From contig NC_092044.1 of the NCBI RefSeq assembly GCF_003086295.3, positions 873,001 to 937,000 of the forward strand: a stretch of 64,000 nucleotides of DNA, in the 5' to 3' direction. Below the pieces are notes generated by a model. It worked only from the letters and a program-made list of their open reading frames with translations. It did no database searches and had not been told where the DNA came from. Positions within the stretch are counted from its first letter, which is position 1, and each line of letters starts with the position of its first letter. The DNA comes from Arachis hypogaea. Its lineage: Eukaryota > Streptophyta > Magnoliopsida > Fabales > Fabaceae. This document shows positions 31,101 through 42,076 of the stretch, piece after piece. Both the position numbers and the translations under genes were made by a program.

Positions 31101-32966
31101 TATACTGTGTTACTTCAAGCCCTGAAGCTAAATATTACAACTTACAATCTAATGTCTCAAAGGCTTTCTCAACAAGGAATGGTTATGAATGGCTCTTTGA
31201 AAGAAAGGTTGCATGGGATACAAATGAGAATTGATTGTGTTTTTGGGGTTTGAGAATACCTGAAAAGGTCAAGGGATTGATTTAGCTCATCCTGCATGGG
31301 GTTATTTTCACTGCCAACTTTCGTTACCAAAGACGCTTAACAGCAACAAATCTTTGCCCATAATGAAGCACCAGAAACAAAAACTGCAAAACACTGCCTT
31401 AGACTTTGTAATAAAGTGAAGCCGACTTGGGAAAGGTGGGAATACGAATTTGGGATGTCTCCTTAGATTTTTAAAGCTGGCTTCGTATAAAACTTCGGAC
31501 TAGTGAAAAAAATTTTGCAGTAGATTTTTGGTGGTTTTGGAGGGACAGAAACAATGATATTTTTAATCCAAATGACATTTGGAGTAAGGAGAAAGTTCTC
31601 AAACTTATCAGGCACTCTTGCGAGTATGCTGCTATTAAGCGTTCTAATCAGGTGACATATCATCCCTCTTTGTGTGATTCTTGGCGTCCTCCTCCAATTA
31701 ATGTTGTTAAATTAAACTGTGATGCTAGTCTTTTTGAACAAGACCAACTTGTTGGTTTTGGGTATGCTATACAAGACAGTATGGGTAAATAGTTAATTGG
31801 GTTGTTTAGCAAATATTCCGATAGAAACTATTATTTGGTGTAACTATTCGCAATTTGGAGGGATCTTTGTTTAGTTTGAAAAAGTGGCCACAGACCTTTT
31901 AAAGATTTCTGAGGTGCTGCAACGCAATTGGGTGGTTTATGTTCAATTGATTCAACGAACAACGAACTCAGATCGTTTAGCTAAGACAACGACTAGCCAT
32001 TATTAGGGATGGCAAAACTCTCCAAGACGCGGGGATTCCTGCGGGGACTGCCCCGAATGGGGATCTGACTGTGGGAAATTTTCTCCGTGGGGATGGGACG
32101 GAGGACAAAATTCCCCCGAGGCAGACGCGGGGACCCGAGCGAGGATCCCCGCCCCATCCCCGCTAATCCCCGAAGTTCATAAATTTATTAAATAGTCTTT
32201 AATAGTTTATTTCTCATATATGTTTTTTAGTCATTTCACACGCACACGCACGCACGCACACACACTTCTAATCCTCGTTTGCATAACTCTTCTTCAATTC
32301 AGAAATCTCTAACGTTGTCCATACTCCATCCAACCTCTCTGCAGCCACCCTCTCGCCGCTCTCCCTTCTCACCGCATCGTCACACCTCACCGTGCCATGA
32401 TCCTCACCGCGTCGTGCTCTCTATTTGCAGCATTCCTTTCCATAACTTTGTCATCGTGTCCATTCTCCTCTCTGTTGCTCTGTCTCCCACCTTGTCCACT
32501 TCTCTATCCTCTTGGCTTGCCGTTGCATCCCCCCATTGCGTCATTTCAAAAGAAGTCATCATCTTGTTGTTTAGACTTTTTGTATAAAATCTTGTTATTT
32601 TTGTATAGAATGGATACTTACACCTCTATTCATATGAAAATTAATAATTAGTTATAACTATCAGATAAATGGGAAATGGGGTTCCCGTGAAGAATGGGGC
32701 CTATAGAGAATGGGAATGAGGAGCAATATTCCCCCCACGGCGGGGAACGGGGCGGGGATGGGGAGTAAATTTGGGGGCGGAGATGGGGAGCAGGGAGGCA
32801 TCCCCCGCCCCCGCCCTGCCCCATTGACATCCCTAGCCATTATCGTCTTTACTCTAAGTTTTTACTTCCTTGTAGTGTTGATCATATATTCATATCATTA
32901 GGAGGGAGATGATATCTCCAACTTAGTTGTTCTTTGTTCTTTCCTTTATCGGACACCCAAAAAAAA
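31101..32966 (+). mobile_element. LINE 3' relic with RNase H region, split by a hAT element
   Basis: A frame around 31490-31790 reads FWWFWRDRNNDIFN, then SWRPPPINVVKLNCDASLF and GFGYAIQD. This is the RNase H-like (RVT_3) tail of plant non-LTR elements. The tail resumes after the hAT insertion (LYSKFLLPCSVDHIF) and ends in an A-run at 32959-32966. Stops and frameshifts show it is dead. Its edges coincide with the break in the segmental duplication: left caaactctt, right gttcttgaa. Confidence 0.75.
32004..32835. mobile_element. Non-autonomous hAT element, 832 bp, 8-bp TSD
   Basis: The ends tagggatggcaa and (reverse complement) tagggatgtcaa are hAT-type inverted repeats. They are flanked by gccattat at 31996-32003 and 32836-32843. 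Both subterminal regions are rich in GGGGAT/ATCCCC motifs, a strong contrast to the AT-rich host. No transposase is present; the frames at 32279-32651 are not convincing. It interrupts the LINE coding tail. Confidence 0.92.
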
Positions 32967-33035
32967 GTTCTTGAATGATGAAAAACCGAAGGTAAGAGCC
33001 CAAAACTCTTCATCACCCTCTAAGAAAGTGCGGAG

Positions 33036-33135
33036 CTTCTTCCTCAATAACATACAAGATTAGCATTTTAGGAAACTATAATTAAGCTCCTCAATAACAA
33101 ACAAGATTAGCATTTTAGGAAACTATAATTAATGC
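33036..33135 (+). repeat. Tandem duplication of about 43 bp
   Basis: A block with ctcaataaca.acaagattag and cattttaggaaactataatt occurs twice in direct succession at the end of the segmental duplication. Confidence 0.75.
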
Positions 33136-33559
33136 AAATTGTGATACATTCACTATCTTTCAAAGTTCCTAAGAACAACTCCAACTAATTGAATTGATTT
33201 GAAATTAAAATTTGTATTAAATATATAATCTTTGAAGTGATATTCATATCAGTAATACCATATCATTTTAAAGAAAAATCAATGCAATGCAATCATATAT
33301 ATATCCATTAAACTCATTAAATGAACATTATAATTTGTTAATAAACTGAAATGAAACCAACTATTAAAATAACAAATTTCATATTGACTATTGAGTATCA
33401 AATCAATTTTTATGATATATGATCCCATAAATACTTATGTGACATATTGTAAAATTCAAAATAAAATTAAACTAAAATCAAGTATTGGAGATGCTCTTAC
33501 AGAAAATGAAGATTCCTCCACGTTTCACATCCATATTTTACTTCCCGACCAAGATTCAG
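33136..33559. other. Intergenic, AT-rich
   Basis: Downstream flank of the minus-strand F-box gene at 33560. Nothing recognisable was found. Confidence 0.5.
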
Positions 33560-35320
33560 TTAAATTAACTTAGATCCCAGCCAATCCCAGCGAGCAAAGC
33601 ATCCATGACTCAGTAAGAGATCTCTCTTGCCAACAACCGCACCACTAGCATATGTTATTTTTTTCAACGATGGCCTTGTCAATACCATCCAAGCAATGAC
33701 ATCAGAAGATACATTTTCACAAGAATACAAACTTATCATTCTTAGTTGCTTGCAATTTTTCACCACCAGCTTTACTCCACTGACCGTGATTTTGTCACAA
33801 TATTCCAATTTGAGTTCTTTTAAGTTGTAACAACTCTTTGAAATAAGAGAGAGTTCTTCATTGCTGATTCTCGACGATGACAAATTCAACACAAACAATG
33901 TAGGAACTTCGAAGTTAACCTTAAACTGAAACTGACAGAGCCTATATCCTAGATAAGCTAAGTCCAAGTGCTGAATCTTACAACACCTCCACAAAACTTC
34001 AATAGCACCCTTTGAAACCATCCCGCAATAGCTCAAATCCATCATCTCCAAGTTGGGGCATACAGAAGCAAGCATAGTGACACTTTCATCATCCAACCAT
34101 GAATTATGAGCCAAATAGAGAAACTTTAAATGAGAATTCACAATCAAACAATCCTCCTCCTCCAACTTCTGCTTCCCAAGACCAGTTATCTCCATCCTGA
34201 TATCCATTATCCGAGGACAGTTTCGCATAATGGCTAACAAGCTCAAATCAGTAAGCTTTTTATTCCTATTAAGTTTCACACGGTTCAAATTACCAAGAAG
34301 CAAAGACAACTCAATCACATACTGATCATTCAGAAACTCTGTGTTCTCAATATCCAAATACTGTAAATTATTACACTTTCTTAGTAAACAAGAAATCCCA
34401 TCGTATCCATATCCCTTGCAAGACTGCAGAGAGAGTTCCCTCAAGGGAAGGCCTTCTTCCGCAACAGCACACAAGACCTCATCAGATACACGGCAATAAG
34501 ACAAATCAAGACAAGTCAAACCCTTCAAATTCACCAATGCATCAATAAACTCCGAAAATCTATGGTACAAACCGCTAAAAGCCAAAGATCTCAATTGGGG
34601 TCTCTGACGGATCGCATTGGCAATCTGAGGACGACCGCAGGTATCAAGAAAAATAAGCTCTTCTAGAAAATGACAATTCTGACACAATGTGACAATAAAA
34701 GAATTCCGAAATTCACGGTTACCTGAAATATTCAACTTTCTAAGCTTCTTAAGCCCAGAAACAAAGGCCTTTACACCGGAATAATCTGTTATCTCATCAC
34801 ATTTGTACGGAGGGGAACTCACATCGATTTCTTCGAGGTTGGGGAAGCACTCGACAATTAAGCCCAAATCCTGAGGCATGAAGGAACAGTTGAGTGACTT
34901 CAAAGTTGGAAACTTTTGGGAGAATTGTCGCAACCCATGTGAGGGGAAGGTGGGTTGGTGAGACAAGTCGAGGGAATGGAGTGAGGGTAGGTCGAGCGAA
35001 GCGATTTGGGAGAGGAGCGCGTTGATGTCACCGGTGAAGTAGCGCGTGATTTTGATGGTCGTGAGGTTGGGAAAACGGCGGAAGAGGGCGGGAAGGAGAG
35101 GGGGGACAGGGTCGAGAACGGAGAGGTGGGTGCGGAGGCGGTTGGTAAGGAAAAGGAGCTGGCGTGAGACGAGGGAGAGTGATTCGTGATCTAGATGGTC
35201 GCTGATGTGTTTCAAAATTAATTCCCAACACTCATCTGGCAAATGTGTTTGTTGGTGTCTACAAGTTCTTTTCGATGATGATGATGATGGTGGTGAGGGT
35301 GGCGGCAGCGGTGGAGCCAT
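33560..35320 (-). CDS. F-box/LRR protein, clade A, copy 3 (intact)
   Basis: An intronless frame of 586 residues. A low-complexity leader (MAPPLPPPSPPSSSSS, KRTCRHQQTHL) precedes the F-box at about residues 28-70 (PDECWELILKHISDHLDHES, then LSLVSRQLLFLTN). Cys-type LRRs run to about residue 565, for example LKELKLEYCDKITVSGVKLV. It is the closest relative of the broken copy at 25120-26931; both share the leader and the first about 60 bp upstream. It lies 2.2 kb from the clade B gene at 37496 on the same strand. Function as an SCF receptor is inferred and the target unknown. Confidence 0.9.
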   Translation of the reverse strand: MAPPLPPPSPPSSSSSKRTCRHQQTHLPDECWELILKHISDHLDHESLSLVSRQLLFLTNRLRTHLSVLDPVPPLLPALFRRFPNLTTIKITRYFTGDINALLSQIASLDLPSLHSLDLSHQPTFPSHGLRQFSQKFPTLKSLNCSFMPQDLGLIVECFPNLEEIDVSSPPYKCDEITDYSGVKAFVSGLKKLRKLNISGNREFRNSFIVTLCQNCHFLEELIFLDTCGRPQIANAIRQRPQLRSLAFSGLYHRFSEFIDALVNLKGLTCLDLSYCRVSDEVLCAVAEEGLPLRELSLQSCKGYGYDGISCLLRKCNNLQYLDIENTEFLNDQYVIELSLLLGNLNRVKLNRNKKLTDLSLLAIMRNCPRIMDIRMEITGLGKQKLEEEDCLIVNSHLKFLYLAHNSWLDDESVTMLASVCPNLEMMDLSYCGMVSKGAIEVLWRCCKIQHLDLAYLGYRLCQFQFKVNFEVPTLFVLNLSSSRISNEELSLISKSCYNLKELKLEYCDKITVSGVKLVVKNCKQLRMISLYSCENVSSDVIAWMVLTRPSLKKITYASGAVVGKRDLLLSHGCFARWDWLGSKLI

Positions 35321-36172
35321 TGTCTACAATTTGTGTGTGGAAGGGTTTTGGAGAAAGATGTTAGGAGTGGCAAACGGAGTAGTTCGCTACTTTGCTTTCC
35401 CAGTCAAAAGTTCGTTATTTGGGGGCTGGCCCTTTTCGTTATATTTAGTAAGATAATTCGGAAGGATAAATACAGTGTGATCTCTCACCTTTGATTTTAT
35501 AAGTGGGACCAGAAATAAATAAGAGAAAATAATTAATGATTAAATTAAACACTAAATACTATCTAATTTTTTTTACTGAAAAGGATTCACTCCCAAGATA
35601 ATTCTAAATTCGTCTGGTTAGATACACAATAATTTTTGTAAATAATAAATTTTAAAATAGATTTAATATAATAAAAAAATACTTTATTATTAAATTATTA
35701 AATAAATTTTAATATTAAGATAATTATCTACACATTTAATAAATTGAACATTCAATCATTATTAATTATATATGAGTAAATTGAATAAAAATAAATAATT
35801 ATCAAATTAAGAATAATTAACGTAATCATCTACATATTTATTAAATTAAACATCTAATATATCTATTATTCACATTATTTAATATTTTCATTGTCTTTCT
35901 ATACTTCTCTTTAATTTCTCTTCCGTTATGTGTAACAGTGTATTAACAGGTATTTTCTTCTGTTTTTTTATTAATTTTTTAATAAATTATTAAATATTAA
36001 ATAATATTTAATTTTATACTGATTTTAATAAATTTATAATTTTTAAATTTACAAACATTAAAATCTTTATAATTTTACATATATAATAAATATAATTATC
36101 AATCAAATTTTTTAAAATAAAATAATAAAATTAATATTATAAAAAATAAAATAAATATTGTCTAAAACATAT

Positions 36173-36373
36173 TGTTATAATATAATTAGGATCAATTAGG
36201 ATCAATTTAGCATTATTTAGCATATCTGAATATTTATTATAGGATATTACGTCTTTATTATTTCGATTCTCTTAGTACCTATAAATACCCTTTTATATTG
36301 TATTATTCTAGACAACTTGAATACACTCAATAATATACCATCCTTTCTCTAATTTAGTATCTTGTTTCTAATA
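36173..36373 (+). mobile_element. Probable Ty1/Copia-type solo LTR
   Basis: Begins TGTTATAATATAATTAGG, contains a promoter-like cctataaatacccttt and the typical ttgaatacactcaataatat downstream block. It is flanked by catat at 36168-36172 and 36374-36378. The 3' terminus is not a clean CA, so the right edge may be decayed. Confidence 0.5.
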
Positions 36374-36629
36374 CATATAATTAAATATTTTTAAATCTCT
36401 AATCAATCAAACATAAAATATCATTCAAATTATAACTTAATACATTTTTAATTATCATTTTCAATTACCAAAAAAAACAGATTCGCCAAAAAAGCCCGCC
36501 CCGCCAAAGCATGCGAATTAGGTGGTGCAAGTTAAGCGGATTTTTAAATTAAGCCCGGCCGACCTTTTTTTTGGCAAGCTTTGCGAGCCAGTTCGGCGAA
36601 TGTTGGCCCGTTTGTCATCCTATATAGTG

Positions 36630-36975
36630 TACACCAAAACCAATCATTAAAATTAGTCAATAATATAAAATACATGTTGGAATATAAATACATATTGAAA
36701 ATAAATCAAATCATAAATATATTTATACATAAATATATATTTTGTTGGTTTCTCTCGGCAGGTCAAGAATTAATCTGTCGCATATCTGAACTCTATTTAA
36801 TAATTTGTCGCTGGCCAATGGGTTGTTGCATGTACAAAGCAAAATTCGAATCCCTAACACTTGTTTAAGCGAATTAGTGAGTTAACTATTAGGTCAATTC
36901 AATTTAGTTTATATATACAAATATATTAGTGACTAATTTTAGTGGTTGATTTTAATGTGCAAATAATATTTTTGA
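36630..36975. mobile_element. AT-rich MITE split by a SINE
   Basis: The left half (gtgtacaccaaaaccaatc to tacataaatatatat) and the right half (tacaaatatattagtgacta to ttgattttaatgtgcaa) match the family at 6460-6800. The 160 bp between are a SINE. Confidence 0.65.
36742..36902 (-). mobile_element. tRNA-derived SINE, minus strand
   Basis: Read on the minus strand, box-A-like tagttaactcactaattcg and box-B-like gggattcgaattttgc are followed by a body with acccattggccagcgacaaa and ttcttgacctgccgagag. It is flanked by imperfect duplications of tatacataaatatat. The tRNA likeness is ancestral; it is not a tRNA gene. Confidence 0.7.
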
Positions 36976-37495
36976 AGTATAAACTATCAAGGTGCGTTTC
37001 GTTGTAAATAATTTAGACATTTAGCTTATATTAATTTAAATATAATTAAAAAAAGTGTTAGCCATAATGTTTATTGCAGAAATTGTTGTGTAAATTATAT
37101 CTGAAGAGAAATATTATCTAAATAAATTATTTTTATAATTAAATTTAATTAATTTTTTTATTTTTATTGTATTAATAAGTTATTAACCAATTTAATTAAA
37201 CGTGATCACTAAAATTAATTATTCATGTAGTATTATTGAAACTTTTTTATTTTTATGACCATGCTATTTTATAATGTTTACGCAACCCATAAATCGATTT
37301 ATGCTATAAATATGACAACCAAGTTTTTTGTTTCTAAATTCAGTTAAATAAATTTAATCCAAGGGTGAGAAAACAAGTATGGACACAAAATACAAAAGTT
37401 TTGGTGTTAAAAAAAAGTATATGCACCAAGCATTATTAGTTTATTACTATTCTGCTAACTAACAATTAACAACGCAGGATCCAATAATCAGCTTC

Positions 37496-39337
37496 TCATC
37501 GGTAATAATCAACAGCAATGCCCGCAAGGTGTTTGATTATTTTCCTCAATGATGGCTTTGAAAACTCCAAGGTGGCAATGTACTCATCACTCACCAAATC
37601 ACAGTTCTTCAGATTCAACTCTCTCAATCCCATGCAGCTTTCCACTACTTCCCTCACCCCTTTTGTGGTTACATCACTGCAATTCTGAATCTCCAGAGCT
37701 ACTAGTCCACAGAACCATTTTGAGATTACTGAGAGTGTTTCATCACCAATTCTTGACCCTGACAAGTTCAACGCCTTCATTTGTGATACTTGAGAGTCTA
37801 TAGTTAACAGCTTCACTTCTGTGTAGGCTAAGTTCAAGTGCCTTATCTCGCTACATTTCTTAAGAACCTCAGCGATACCTTCTTCGGATATGCTGCTGCA
37901 AGAGTTTAAGTCAAGAAGCTCCAGATTGGGGCAAATGGAAGCGATTTTGAACAGAGTTTCGTCATCAAGTAGAATGTTGTGACCCAAATAAAGACTTTTC
38001 ACCTGAGGGTTTGGAACAAGATCAAGTGAAGGATCTTTGTCTTTTTCTTCATCAGCTTTTACCCCAAGATATGTTCTCTCCATTCTGATCTCGGCTAGCA
38101 GAGTACAGTTTCTTGTGAGTGTGAAAAATGCTGAATTTGTAAGCTGGCAACAACCACTGAGGTTTATAGAGGTCACATTGAGAAGAAACATGGATAGCTT
38201 GGCAATGCATTGATCCGTTAGGAAGTCAACTTTTCCAAGATCCAAACACTCAACATATTGACACTTTGATAGCACACAGGAGATTCCAGCAAATGTGAAA
38301 TTGCAACAGCCTTGGAGGATAAGTTTCTTCAGAATGTGACAACCTTCTGCGACTGAAGAGAGCAACTCGTCTGAGATGAAAGAACTTGACAAATCAATAG
38401 CAATTAGCCTTTCCAGACACTTGAGTGCACCAATCAAATCCTGGCTAATTGGCATAGGTGCCAAACCAGGTCCATGAATTCTTCTCTTTTCAATGTTGAA
38501 AGCTATGGAAGCCAAATTCCCTCGAAAGCGGATAGCAGAAACAATACCTAATTGGGTTATTCTAAAACAGGACAGGAACAAAACCTCTTCCAATGACACA
38601 CAGTTTCGGCACAGAGCGAGTAGTGATTGATCAGTGAGCAAGTGATTACCAGAGAGGTTAATCTTTTGCAGATTCTCAAGCATTAAAGACAGCTTCGATA
38701 TCCCAAAATCCGATACTCGAGAATCCAATGGAAAACTAATGTCAACCTCTTGAAGCAATGGAAAACAAGAGGCCATAACCTCTAAATCACTATCATCCAG
38801 AGAGCCAATGTTTGAGCAGATCAACACCCTCAAATTCTTCATCACCAAACTGAGTTCGCTCAAGCCTTCAATTGGAAGCTTCCTCTGATGGGAAAGATTA
38901 AGGGAATCAAGGTCCAACCCAGATTGCGAAATCTGATGAAGCAGGCCTTCAAGATTTCCATTGAAGTAACTGAGGTCTAACACTGTGAGCTTTGGAAATC
39001 TCATGAACAGGTTAGGAATGAGTTCAACTGTTTGATCAAATATTTTAAGAGAATGTTGAATTTGGCTTGAAATTGAAAGGAACAGCTTGCAGACCATCGA
39101 AATAGATTCCAAATCGCGGCTGTCGTCGAGGAATCTAAAGACTAAATCCCAGCATTCATCAGGAATATCAACTGTCCTAACTTCCATCCTCCTGAACCTT
39201 TGATCTTGATTATCTATTAACATGTTCAACGGAAACAGAAATGATACCAGATATAGTATGATACTTAGAAAGTTAGAAACTGAGAGAGAAACTGTGTGGC
39301 TAATGCTGCTTAAAAATAATTTTTTCAAACAGTGCAA
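37496..39337 (-). CDS. F-box/LRR protein, clade B, copy 2
   Basis: The longest frame gives 613 residues. The F-box (PDECWDLVFRFLDDSRDLES) begins about residue 59 in that frame. The first 38 residues are hydrophobic (FLSIILYLVSFLFPL) and not shared with the sister gene, so the true start is probably the Met at 39223 (MLIDNQDQRF) or at 39187 (MEVRTVDIPD), giving 575 or 563 residues. The latter equals the length of copy 1. Cys-type LRRs follow, ending RKIIKHLAGIAVDYYR. It is intronless and intact. Gene order with the clade A gene at 33560 and the reductase at 42077 repeats the arrangement 13.9-22.5 kb. Confidence 0.88.
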   Translation of the reverse strand: MHCLKKLFLSSISHTVSLSVSNFLSIILYLVSFLFPLNMLIDNQDQRFRRMEVRTVDIPDECWDLVFRFLDDSRDLESISMVCKLFLSISSQIQHSLKIFDQTVELIPNLFMRFPKLTVLDLSYFNGNLEGLLHQISQSGLDLDSLNLSHQRKLPIEGLSELSLVMKNLRVLICSNIGSLDDSDLEVMASCFPLLQEVDISFPLDSRVSDFGISKLSLMLENLQKINLSGNHLLTDQSLLALCRNCVSLEEVLFLSCFRITQLGIVSAIRFRGNLASIAFNIEKRRIHGPGLAPMPISQDLIGALKCLERLIAIDLSSSFISDELLSSVAEGCHILKKLILQGCCNFTFAGISCVLSKCQYVECLDLGKVDFLTDQCIAKLSMFLLNVTSINLSGCCQLTNSAFFTLTRNCTLLAEIRMERTYLGVKADEEKDKDPSLDLVPNPQVKSLYLGHNILLDDETLFKIASICPNLELLDLNSCSSISEEGIAEVLKKCSEIRHLNLAYTEVKLLTIDSQVSQMKALNLSGSRIGDETLSVISKWFCGLVALEIQNCSDVTTKGVREVVESCMGLRELNLKNCDLVSDEYIATLEFSKPSLRKIIKHLAGIAVDYYR

Positions 39338-39888
39338 ATTGTCTGAATTTATGTTTTGGTCAAATTGGTGAATGAAACTTGTAGAAGAAGAAGAATTATA
39401 TTTGTGATTGACTAATAATGATAATCTAAAATTCTAAATTAAATTATACTATTTAATAAAATCTAGAAACACTGTTTGGGTTCTTAGGTAGATAGCCATC
39501 TGGTATGTAATTTTCACTACTTTTAAGGTATATGTTGTTAACTTTGGTTAAGAAATAAAAAAATACTTGTGTTTTATTTTATTTTATTTCTTTTTAAGGT
39601 CAAGTGTTGAATGCATTAACTACAATACTATATTGAATGTTTGAACTTTGAATTGTTGAATGCATTCATTGCACAGGTAAATCCTTTACTTTAGAACAAC
39701 CTTTTTTATTTACTTAATTTAACTTAAAATAATTGTCTAAAAGCAAATGCTTAAAAAATAGCACTTAATTAAAAAAATAAAATGTAAGTAACCACTATAC
39801 ATAAAATTGCATAAGTAAACAAAATTGCCACAAACGAATAGTCGCATAACTAATGATTATTCAACTATTATAATTAAATAATGGGTTG

Positions 39889-39890
<2 letters not shown>

Positions 39891-39926
<36 letters not shown>
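39891..39926. repeat. (AT)n microsatellite
   Basis: About 17 AT units, immediately before the solo LTR. Confidence 0.9.
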
Positions 39927-39927
<1 letters not shown>

Positions 39928-39942
39928 CAACTACAGCATAAT

Positions 39943-40471
39943 TGTTACGTTGGGTAACCGGAGATTAACAGAATAGATGACGTTGGTTGGCCCAATCGCC
40001 CGCGGATGGTAGTCTCCGAGCTGGTTCGCACGCTGGAGCCTCCTTCCGACTTGTGTGCGTGAGTGAATGGGGGGTGGTACCTGCAAAGACACTCTGATGC
40101 CTAAGTTAGCAAGGGCGTTAGCAGGTCTAGAGAGTATTGGGCTTAGAGATACCTGAGGGGTGTCAGTGTATTTATAGTGGTGAGCCAATAACCCCCGTTG
40201 GAGTAGTGCCGCATCTTTTGGGTGTTAACCGTCCCTCTATCTTAGGGAGGTTAAGATATGGCTTGATGAAGCGGTTAGAGAGATTTTAGGGGCGGTTACT
40301 CATTCAAATGAGTGTTTATCCGCCAGCTAACCTCATGTCCGACTTCTTCGAAGTGAGTCGTAGTCAACACCGACTTCTTATATGAAGGTTGGTGCTTAGC
40401 TAGGCTTAATTCTTCGGATTAAGCCTTTCTATTTGGACCTGGGCCTTTATCATTGGGCCAGGGTATGAACA
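39943..40471 (-). mobile_element. Solo LTR, 529 bp, minus orientation
   Basis: Read on the minus strand it runs from TGTTCATACCCTGG to CCCAACGTAACA, so the termini are TGTT...AACA. A promoter-like cactataaatacactgac lies inside. Base composition is far more GC-rich than the surroundings. The flanks ataat and gtaat are a near-perfect 5-bp duplication. No internal retrotransposon sequence adjoins. The family was not determined; Gypsy-like by look. Confidence 0.75.
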
Positions 40472-41444
40472 GTAATTATTATTTACATGGTGGAAATCCT
40501 ATTTATATATATAAAGAATATATAATAATTCCAATTTACATTATAATTATATTTGTGCATGAGAGCTTATAATAGTGTCTATTTTGAGAGCTTAATTAAA
40601 CTAGAGTCCCTATTCAACGAAGGATTTAAGAAAATGGCTTTAAAAAATATATCAATGTTTTTTGGTGTCTAAAAAAATAAAAATAAATAATAAATAATAT
40701 ATCAATTTGCTAGAGGAACCAATTTAACTGCTTAAATAAAAGTATGGTCAGCATAAAAATCCAAGAACATTTATTTTGAACAATTACTACGAATTTGGAC
40801 TTCTTAAATGTTGTCGGTGCACACACACTGCAGAAATTACTCTGTTTTTTGTTTTGTTTTGTTTTTTTTTCTTACCTAAAGTGTGTAAGATATTGTTATA
40901 CTTTCATTTAAAAGAACTTTTATTACCAACCGAAAATTCAAAAAGATTAAATAAATTAATTGAGCTGGTTGTTTTGCAAAGTATTATTACTAATGCTATG
41001 CATTTGTGTTTTAGTTATTAAATCCTTTTTGTTTTTTTGGGCACAAAAGGAAGGTTTTGGTTACATGGAAAAGTCCTTTGAGATTGAAAGTTCAAACATT
41101 TTTCAATCAGTCAAAAGCCAAAACTAAGAATGTAGAATTTTGCATCCAATTGAAAACATTTGTGTGTGGAGAAAAAGTGCCACAAATTGGAATTATGTTC
41201 TTAAAACTCAACTACTTAATTAGATTGTGCATTATCTTTTAATTTAAATAGATAAAGTAATGGTAGCTGCAGTCAGAATCAAAATCTTTTAAAGAGGTAT
41301 ATACTTTATTGTGTTGTTAGGTTTGAATTTCATGACTTCAAATTTGATATGAAATCACTTTTACAGAAACTACTAAACATAGATTACCTGGCTATGCAGT
41401 GTGAATCTCTTTGATATGTTGCAATAATTGAGGATTACATTATG

Positions 41445-41640
41445 TTCAATGCAGCTCAAGTTTCTCTTGTGACTATAAAGCTTGTTCAAGACTTATTGAA
41501 TATGTTTCACAATCTAAAAGGATTATCTGGGAAATCAAAGAGTTGCTCAAGATTTTAGGATTCCATTGTATTCAATACAGCTCAAGTTTCCCTTGTGGCA
41601 ATAAAGCTTGCTCAAGACCTATTGAATACGTTTCACACGT
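41445..41640 (+). repeat. Direct repeat of about 70 bp, two copies
   Basis: Blocks with cagctcaagttt(c/t)c, then ataaagcttg.tcaagac.t and attgaata.gtttcaca occur at 41445-41515 and 41565-41640. The purpose is unknown. Confidence 0.8.
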
Positions 41641-41660
41641 ATTAAAAAATTTCAAGAGAG

Positions 41661-41845
41661 TTTAATTTTGATGCACTGGCGTACAATCAACATTTGTTCT
41701 TTTTGATGATCATTCACAAAAATTAGTTACTTTTACTTTTGGATGATCATTCACGCGATCAATGTAAAAAGTAGTTACTTTTACTGATGTGACATCGCGT
41801 AATTGAATACACGTGTAAAACTACTTTACGCTGACAGTGCATATG
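41661..41845. mobile_element. Foldback MITE (also in the reductase intron)
   Basis: The left end tttaattttgatgcactgg is mirrored at the right end (gacagtgcatatgaattgaa). A related copy is at 42314-42497. Confidence 0.55.
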
Positions 41846-42076
41846 AATTGAATTTTATTTTATATGAAATGTAATGATATATTTTAGAACATTGGCCTTA
41901 TATTGGGGAAAAGGGCCCTCTTTTTAAGCATGAATTGGTCATATAAAAACAACATCAGTGATCACACATCAATACAATCACATTGCAACAACTGAAACAT
42001 ATTCATTCACAAATCCCTTCCAATAGGGAGATGCTGAATAACAATTTTATTTATTTTATTCCAAGACCAACAAAGT

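Larger units (their letters stand above)
29140..33060 (+). repeat. Segmental duplication, copy 2, with nested insertions
   Basis: Homologous to 22557-24344. Compared with copy 1 it carries the F-box fragment (29786-30258), a short poly-T insert (30470-30484), the MITE 30587-30730 and the LINE 31101-32966 with its nested hAT. It lacks the 387-bp foldback. Confidence 0.85.
35321..37495. other. Intergenic: solo-LTR-like piece, GC-rich relic, MITE with SINE
   Basis: It holds a probable solo LTR (36173-36373), a GC-rich fragment (36480-36620) resembling the end of a hAT-type element (gcccgccccgccaaagc to gcccgtttgtcatcc), and a MITE interrupted by a SINE (36630-36970). No gene was found. Confidence 0.55.
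39338..42076. other. Intergenic: (AT)n, solo LTR, tandem block, foldback MITE
   Basis: It holds an (AT)n tract (39891-39926), a solo LTR (39943-40471), a duplicated block of about 70 bp (41445-41515 and 41565-41640) and a foldback MITE (41661-41845). No gene was found. Confidence 0.6.

Noticed and set aside
32279..32651. Two overlapping frames inside the hAT element
   Set aside because: No similarity to transposase domains and different frames compete; treated as non-coding filler of a non-autonomous element.
36742..36902. Possible tRNA gene (box A/B-like words)
   Set aside because: No cloverleaf could be drawn; the long shared body and insertion duplications show a SINE.
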